Shown piece after piece: positions 63,269 to 64,000 of a stretch of DNA of 64,000 nt (position 1 is its first letter; every line of letters begins with the position of its first letter). This DNA comes from Meghimatium bilineatum. Taxonomy: Eukaryota > Mollusca > Gastropoda > Stylommatophora > Philomycidae. The stretch lies in assembly GCA_034231615.1 (NCBI GenBank), contig CM067304.1, forward strand, positions 21,386,589 through 21,450,588, read 5' to 3'. The notes under the pieces were generated by a model that saw nothing but the letters and a program-made list of their open reading frames with translations, did not search any database and was not told the DNA's origin. Made by a program: the position numbers and the translations under genes.

Positions 63269-63738
63269 AGTTTATCGTATAGCATAGTATAGTACTTCGT
63301 CATGCCAGTCGACAAATTTGGATGTACATATAATAGCTCCTCTGGGGAAAGTACGAGTCAGTTTAATCCAACTGGTTTTAAGCTTTCACAAGAATGTGTC
63401 ATTACGGATGTCCATAAAATAGGGCAAGTATTGGGAGAGATGGTCTGACAAAAAGTCGGACAGTTGTCGAAAAGAAGGGAAAGGGGATTTGAACAAAAGA
63501 AGGATGGTTTAAACACAATTTTTAATGTACCAATTATTTTCATGGAATTAGAAATGTTTTTGTAAACACTGCCCACAAAATAGTTATTCGTAATTTTTCA
63601 GCAAAACACATTTTTTGTTAGGGGAGGTAGGGGTTGTTAGGTTTAACTGTATAAAATTTGCATCTGAATTTTCTACAGTTTGTGAAAAGGGGGGGGGGGG
63701 GTAAGATTTCCAGCACTGGTTAAAAACTGTTTATATTA
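63269..63738. other. No gene seen
   Basis: AT-rich host-type sequence. The right edge of the Polinton lies in or before it. No terminal repeat found. A G run lies near 63690. Confidence 0.45.
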
Positions 63739-63753
63739 TTTATGGACAGTCCC
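63739..63753 (-). mobile_element. Terminus of a MITE-like element
   Basis: TTTATGGACAGTCCC is the reverse complement of the GGGACTGTCCATAAA terminus at 639-653. The partner end of this copy was not found. Confidence 0.4.
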
Positions 63754-64000
63754 ATAGCGGTAATAATGTCATGCCTTAGTAATCATCATGCTACCGCATT
63801 TAAGAAGAAGACGCAAAGCATATTTGCCGACGACTAATTGCCAAATATTAGTTTATCGTGTACGGTATAAAAAGGAACACGTATATTCTAGCAAGCCCGT
63901 TTACTATAAGCACGCTTCCCATGCGAGATGTCGTTAGTGAGCAGAATTAAATAATATTGTGTGACATAAAGAGAAGCTTTATTGTATGAGGAAAACTGTT
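63754..64000. other. No gene seen
   Basis: Unassigned sequence at the window edge. Confidence 0.4.

Overview
The window is invertebrate animal genomic DNA: AT-rich, intron-rich and full of repeats, probably from a lophotrochozoan such as a mollusc. That placement is an inference from the style of the transposons and the FGFR-like gene, not from a marker. It holds one host protein gene on the + strand, a dense bed of transposon fossils and tandem repeats, and one large virus-like mobile element near the right end.

(1) Host gene, about 11.3-44.2 kb, + strand. Fourteen exons with GT/AG borders and compatible phases encode 624 residues of a fibroblast growth factor receptor-type tyrosine kinase. 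In order they give Ig domain II, Ig domain III (split over two exons), one transmembrane helix, the juxtamembrane region, a complete kinase domain and a very short tail. Signal peptide and first-Ig exons are not seen and are probably upstream of the window. A 240-bp copy of the transmembrane-exon region lies 1 kb upstream of the real exon and carries an in-frame stop.

(2) Repeats, 0-54 kb. Two related SINE families are defined here from copies with target-site duplications: SINE1 (about 277 bp) and SINE2 (about 152-155 bp). Both end in a GAA-rich tail. There are also tRNA-derived SINEs, 3' pieces of several LINE families, a mariner-like element, a Tc1-like fossil, and small MITEs with TA or TTAA flanks. 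Many minisatellites are present. Some grew inside SINEs, and some were themselves split by LINE or SINE insertions. Just 3' of the receptor stop codon is a 1.28-kb satellite with a 346-bp, seven-monomer higher-order repeat.

(3) Polinton/Maverick (adintovirus-like) element, about 54.24-63.27 kb, higher in GC than its surroundings. The left part holds a small Cys-rich protein and a protein-primed DNA polymerase B gene whose middle is deleted (+ strand). Then come a small protein, a retroviral-type integrase and a Zn-ribbon/phospholipase A2-like protein (- strand). The right part is a + strand virion cassette: hypothetical protein with duplicated tail, penton-type minor capsid protein, small basic protein, double jelly-roll major capsid protein, alanine-rich membrane-active-type protein and adenain-like protease. 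Most of these genes are broken by frameshifts or stops, no packaging ATPase is seen and no terminal inverted repeats were found. It is therefore a decayed, replication-incompetent copy. No SINE or LINE insertion was noticed inside it, which suggests that it arrived later than most of the surrounding repeats.

Limits: exon borders and families were assigned by eye. Repeat borders are approximate unless a target-site duplication is stated.
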